Shown here: positions 60,949 to 64,000 of the stretch, one piece after another
How the letters are laid out: each line of letters starts with the position of its first letter
Numbering within the stretch: position 1 is the stretch's first letter
Source: an uncultured Acetatifactor sp.
Lineage (GTDB): Bacteria > Bacillota > Clostridia > Lachnospirales > Lachnospiraceae
Assembly (NCBI GenBank): GCA_934402375.1
Contig: CAKRUB010000004.1
Span: forward strand, 1 to 64,000
Reading direction: 5' to 3'
Length of the DNA: 64,000 nucleotides
The notes under the pieces: model-generated
The model's input: only the letters and a program-made list of their open reading frames with translations
What the model was told of the DNA's origin: nothing
Database searches by the model: none
Translations under genes and position numbers: made by a program

Positions 60949-61374
60949 TCAGGAAATCTGAATGGGGATTCCCTTCGCTTCAAGATAGTGCTCCAATGTC
61001 AGTTCATGGCCGTGTTCCCGCAGCCATTTCTTGTGGACGGCATAGTCCGGCATGATGGTTCCTACCATGTTCCAGAAATCCTTGGAATGATTCATATGTG
61101 TCAGGTGGCAAAGCTCGTGGACGACAACGTAGTCGAGGACGGCGGGCGGTGCGAAGATCAGTCGGTAGTTGAAGGAGAGCGTGCCGCGAGAGGAACAGCT
61201 TCCCCAGCGCGTCTTCTGGTCGCGTACGGTGATGGAGGTATAGCGACCGCCGGTCAGGCGGTGGTAATAGGCAACGCGCCGCTCGAGCTGTGCTCGTGCC
61301 GCATTACGGTAGCGCCGCTCCAGTGCCTCCAGACGTTTTGTTTCTGCTTCCGTCAAATAGATGATCTGTGTCAT
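60949..61374 (-). CDS. YgjP-like (DUF45) zinc metallohydrolase
   Basis: The 141-residue protein has the HExxH zinc motif in VVHELCHLTHMNHSKDFW, with a further His and Asp for metal binding in the same segment, and the family features RITVRDQKTRWGSCS-like (here SITVRDQKTRWGSCSSRG) and LSFNYRLIFAPP. No membrane helix is seen. The biological role of YgjP/WLM-type proteins is not settled. The start is ATG 61374 (GGGGA five bases upstream) or ATG 61386. The frame is open to 61470, but that part is unlike the family. It follows the cation transporter gene on the same strand. Confidence 0.85.
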   Translation of the reverse strand: MTQIIYLTEAETKRLEALERRYRNAARAQLERRVAYYHRLTGGRYTSITVRDQKTRWGSCSSRGTLSFNYRLIFAPPAVLDYVVVHELCHLTHMNHSKDFWNMVGTIMPDYAVHKKWLREHGHELTLEHYLEAKGIPIQIS

Positions 61375-61487
61375 AGTTTTCCCCATTTCCGCGCACGTTC
61401 TTTGCGCATAGCGAGTTTGTGTCAAGTGTGCGCAGACACAAATCTCGTGATTGAAAAATTTATTTTTCAATCTTTCCTTTCAGATGT

Positions 61488-62654
61488 TTATGCCATCTTT
61501 TTATCCACATCAATTACTGTATAATAATTAGGGTTCTTTTCCTGTAATTTCCGCTGGATCAGGTCGGCCAGCTCTTTGTCAGACATGACGTAATCATAGG
61601 GAGTTACCACATCGAAGATCAGATTCGTATGTGTCGGTCCTGTCACAATGCGGAAATCATGCATTGTCAGTGTGGGATCAATCGCCTGTAAGCATTGCAC
61701 CGTCAGTTCCCGCAGACGGTCTGTTTCCACATCGCCGACCTGAACAGGATCCATATGGATTACAGCGTGACAGTCTAAGGTATTTCGCAATTCATGTTCG
61801 ATTGTGTCAATCACATCGTGCAGTGTGAGGATGTTGCCGTCGGCGGGTACTTCCGCGTGCAGGGAAATCAGGACGCGGCCGGGACCGTAGTTATGTACGA
61901 TGAGGTCGTGTACCCCGATGACTTCTTTATGTGCAGTGACGATATCCGTCACCCGCTGGACAAATTCCGGGTCGGGAGCCTGACCGAGCAGAGGACTGAT
62001 GGTATCCTTTGCGGCGCCGAAGCCGGAATAGCAGATGAAGAGACCGACGAGGATACCGCACCAGCCGTCGATGCTTAAGCCGCTGAAATGAGCGACGAGC
62101 GTTGAAATCAGGACTGCGGATGTCGCCAGAACATCGCTCAGGGAGTCCGTGGCGGTTGCGAGCATGGCGGAGGAGCCAAAGCGCTTGCCGAGACTGTGAT
62201 TATAGAAATACATATAACATTTGGCGAGGATGGACACAATCAGAATGACAAGTATGACAGGGGAAAAGCTCAGCTCATTAGGGTGCAGAATTTTCGTGAA
62301 CGAGCTTTTTAACAACTCCAGTCCCATCAGCAGAATGATGACAGCCACAAGCAGCCCGGAGATATATTCGATCCGTCCGTGTCCGAAGGGATGATCCGGG
62401 TCTGGCTTTTGTCCCGCCATGCGAAAGCCGATCAGGGTAATGATCGAGGAGCCGGCGTCGGAGAGGTTATTGAAGGCATCGGCGGTGATGGCAATGGAGT
62501 TGCTGATCAGCCCGGCGATGAATTTCCCGGTGAAAAGGCACAGATTCAGAAAGATGCCGACTGCGCCGCATAACATGCCGTAGGACTGCCTTACGGAGGG
62601 ACTTTGTGTGTTGGTTCTATCTTTAATAAAGAGCTTTGAAAGTAATGTCACCAT
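61488..62654 (-). CDS. Cation diffusion facilitator (CDF) family transporter
   Basis: The 388-residue protein has six TM helices (about 30-225), the family metal site motifs in TM2 and TM5 (AITADAFNNLSDAGSS and ATATDSLSDVLATSAVL), and a C-terminal cytoplasmic metallochaperone-like domain (about 230-310; VTAHKEVIGVHDLIVHNYG, HAEVPADGN). CDF proteins export Zn, Fe, Mn or Co in exchange for protons; the metal cannot be set from sequence alone. An extra C-terminal part (about 310-388) contains ATP-unrelated repeats of the same domain type. ATG 62654 follows GAGGT by eight bases. Confidence 0.92.
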   Translation of the reverse strand: MVTLLSKLFIKDRTNTQSPSVRQSYGMLCGAVGIFLNLCLFTGKFIAGLISNSIAITADAFNNLSDAGSSIITLIGFRMAGQKPDPDHPFGHGRIEYISGLLVAVIILLMGLELLKSSFTKILHPNELSFSPVILVILIVSILAKCYMYFYNHSLGKRFGSSAMLATATDSLSDVLATSAVLISTLVAHFSGLSIDGWCGILVGLFICYSGFGAAKDTISPLLGQAPDPEFVQRVTDIVTAHKEVIGVHDLIVHNYGPGRVLISLHAEVPADGNILTLHDVIDTIEHELRNTLDCHAVIHMDPVQVGDVETDRLRELTVQCLQAIDPTLTMHDFRIVTGPTHTNLIFDVVTPYDYVMSDKELADLIQRKLQEKNPNYYTVIDVDKKMA

Positions 62655-62675
62655 TTTGCATACCTCTTTTTCTGT

Positions 62676-62702
62676 AAACTTTGCAATTTATCTGTAAAGT
62701 TT
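62676..62702. promoter_or_regulatory. Inverted repeat, candidate operator for the CDF gene
   Basis: AAACTTT (62676-62682) and AAAGTTT (62696-62702) form a perfect inverted repeat with a 13-base centre. The same stretch holds the direct repeat TCTGTAAA at 62671 and 62691, exactly 20 bases apart. It lies at the predicted transcription start of the CDF gene. Confidence 0.45.
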
Positions 62703-62708
62703 CTAATC

Positions 62709-62737
62709 AGTATAGCAAGAAATATGAGAAAAAGCAA
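62709..62737 (-). promoter_or_regulatory. Promoter of the CDF transporter gene
   Basis: On the minus strand TTGCTT (62737-62732), a 17-base spacer and TATACT (62714-62709), with TG one base before the -10, make a good sigma-A promoter. The leader to ATG 62654 is about 48 bases. Confidence 0.7.
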
Positions 62738-62771
62738 TTATGTATCGAGAAAAATTCCCTATGGCTTGCTA

Positions 62772-62800
62772 TTGCACGGATTTCCAAAACATGATATAGT
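62772..62800 (+). promoter_or_regulatory. Promoter of gpmI
   Basis: TTGCAC at 62772-62777, a 17-base spacer and TATAGT at 62795-62800 with TG at 62792-62793 form a good extended -10 promoter. It is divergent from the CDF promoter. The leader to the ATG at 62894 is about 87 bases; AAGGAGAGATGAG supplies the ribosome site. Confidence 0.7.
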
Positions 62801-62893
62801 GTGGAAGCAGCGAATATGCTTTTTGTTCCGGGCGATTACAGCCGGAACGGACAGTTGCACCTGATAAAATATATATAAGGAGAGATGAGATAT

Positions 62894-64000
62894 ATGAGCA
62901 GAAGACCGGTTGTTTTGATGATTCTTGACGGCTATGGACTGAATGATAAGGTCGAAGGAAATGCGATTGCACAGGCAAAGACACCTGTGATGGATCAGTT
63001 GATGAAGGAATGTCCGTGGGTGCGCGGAAACGCCAGCGGAATGGCAGTCGGACTTCCCGAGGGTCAGATGGGAAATTCCGAGGTGGGACATCTCAACATG
63101 GGTGCAGGACGTATCGTGTATCAGGAGCTTACCCGTATTACCAAGGAAATTCAGGACGGAACCTTCTTTGAAAATCCGGCGCTGGTGAAGGCAGTTGAGA
63201 ACTGCAAGAAGAATGGCAGTGCGCTTCATCTGATGGGACTGCTCTCTGACGGTGGTGTACACAGCCACAACACCCATCTGTATGCGCTTCTGGAGCTTGC
63301 CAAGAGACACGGTCTGGAGAAGGTTTATGTACATTGCTTCCTCGACGGACGTGATACTCCTCCCGCAAGCGGCAAGGAGTATGCGGAGGCTCTGAACAAG
63401 GAGATGGAGAAGATCGGAGTCGGCAGGATTGCATCCGTTATGGGACGTTATTACGCGATGGATCGTGACAACAACTATGACCGTGTCAAGCTCGCATACG
63501 ATGCAATGACCAAGGGAGAGGGACTGACCGCTGCCTGCGGCATCTGCGCGATTCAGGAATCCTATGACCGCAAGGAGACGGATGAATTTGTAAAGCCTAC
63601 CGTTGTCGTAGAGGATGGAAAGCCTGTCGCTACGGTTCAGGATGGCGATTCTGTGATCTTCTTCAACTTCCGTCCCGACCGTGCGCGTGAGATCACCAGA
63701 GCATTCTGCGACGATGATTTCAAGGGCTTTGACAGAGGCGCACGCAAGCAGATCACTTATGTATGCTTCTCTGACTATGACCCGACGATTCTGAACAAGG
63801 ATGTTGCGTTCCATAAGATCGCTGTGACGAATACCTTCGGCGAGTGGCTTGCTGCTAACAACCTCAAGCAGGCGCGTATCGCGGAGACGGAGAAGTATGC
63901 GCATGTTACCTTCTTCTTCAACGGCGGTGTGGAGGCTCCGAATGCCGGCGAGGATAGAATCCTCGTAAATTCGCCTAAGGACGTTGCTACCTACGACCTC
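62894..64000 (+). CDS. gpmI: 2,3-bisphosphoglycerate-independent phosphoglycerate mutase (3' end cut by the window)
   Basis: GpmI interconverts 3- and 2-phosphoglycerate in glycolysis using two Mn ions and a phospho-serine. The 369 codons present begin MSRRPVVLMILDGYGLN, with the metal-binding Asp12, and include the catalytic Ser in QMGNSEVGHLNMGAGR (about 58-73), SDGGVHSHNTHLYAL, FLDGRDTPP, GRYYAMDRDNNYDR, FFNFRPDRAREIT and YAHVTFFFNGG. The reading frame is uninterrupted to the last base of the window. Family members are about 510 residues, so roughly 140 residues are missing. A large minus-strand open frame over this gene is a shadow. Confidence 0.97.
   Translation, partial: MSRRPVVLMILDGYGLNDKVEGNAIAQAKTPVMDQLMKECPWVRGNASGMAVGLPEGQMGNSEVGHLNMGAGRIVYQELTRITKEIQDGTFFENPALVKAVENCKKNGSALHLMGLLSDGGVHSHNTHLYALLELAKRHGLEKVYVHCFLDGRDTPPASGKEYAEALNKEMEKIGVGRIASVMGRYYAMDRDNNYDRVKLAYDAMTKGEGLTAACGICAIQESYDRKETDEFVKPTVVVEDGKPVATVQDGDSVIFFNFRPDRAREITRAFCDDDFKGFDRGARKQITYVCFSDYDPTILNKDVAFHKIAVTNTFGEWLAANNLKQARIAETEKYAHVTFFFNGGVEAPNAGEDRILVNSPKDVATYDL

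Noticed and set aside
62759..63904. Minus-strand open frame of 381 codons
   Set aside because: It is antisense to gpmI, whose catalytic motifs are intact; composition is typical of a shadow frame.
1..64000. tRNA, rRNA, CRISPR arrays, transposases and prophage genes
   Set aside because: None was seen on reading the gaps and gene products; the only mobile-element trace is the intron end.

Overview
The window looks like a chromosomal segment of a motile, low-to-mid GC Firmicute of the class Clostridia, most likely a Lachnospiraceae member of the Roseburia/Eubacterium/Lachnospira kind. That assignment rests on gene order and protein style: one long fla/che operon with flhF-flhG, a PilZ gene, cheB-A-W-C-D and a sigma-28 gene running up to rpsB-tsf, purine-rich Shine-Dalgarno sites and extended -10 promoters. 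No database search was possible, so the taxon is an inference.

Region 1 (1-190) is the 3' end of a group II intron (domains V and VI, ending about base 77) followed by a sigma-A-type promoter for flgB. Region 2 (191-12190) holds the rod, MS-ring, switch, export-ATPase and hook genes: flgB, flgC, fliE-F-G-H-I-J, a MotE/YlxF-like gene, fliK, flgD, a TIGR02530-type flagellar operon gene and flgE. A sigma-28-like promoter lies just before fliK. Region 3 (12191-35460) starts at a terminator/promoter overlap and carries flbD, motA-B, fliL-M-Y, cheY, fliO-P-Q-R, flhB-A-F-G, a PilZ gene, cheB-A-W-C-D, a small membrane protein, the sigma-28 gene, a FapA/DUF342 gene and three accessory genes: a small soluble protein, a SwrB-like membrane coiled coil, and an MltG-like protein without its catalytic domain. 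Filament genes (flagellin, hook-associated proteins, FlgM, FliD, FliS) and cheR are absent and must lie elsewhere.

Region 4 (35423-37450) is rpsB-tsf, with a promoter nested in the preceding terminator and a folded 5' leader. Region 5 (37486-43605) is a signalling block: a 7TM GGDEF-EAL protein with a degenerate GGDEF and an intact EAL motif, a 7TM hybrid histidine kinase (HisKA-HATPase-REC-Hpt), and a response regulator. The kinase tail and the regulator share a 63-residue helical repeat, one copy in the kinase and two in the regulator.

Region 6 (43606-46776, minus strand) is a very large two-part PMT/GT-C glycosyltransferase. Region 7 (46777-60902, plus strand) has an ABC ATPase with an FtsX-type permease, a PHP-domain protein, and then a mixed locus: two large lipoproteins joining a putative beta-propeller-like region to a solute-binding domain, two MalF/MalG-type permeases, a MacA/HlyD-like adaptor with a long coiled coil, and a two-TM protein carrying only a MacB-type extracellular domain. 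No ATPase sits inside that last cluster. Region 8 (60949-64000) has a YgjP-like metallohydrolase and a cation-diffusion transporter on the minus strand, then gpmI on the plus strand, cut off by the window edge.

The strongest non-routine items are the intron end, the shared kinase/regulator repeat, the mixed import/export-type locus, two promoters superimposed on terminators, the rpsB leader fold, the sigma-28 site before fliK, and an extra helical module on FlgD. No tRNA, rRNA, CRISPR array or insertion-sequence transposase was seen.
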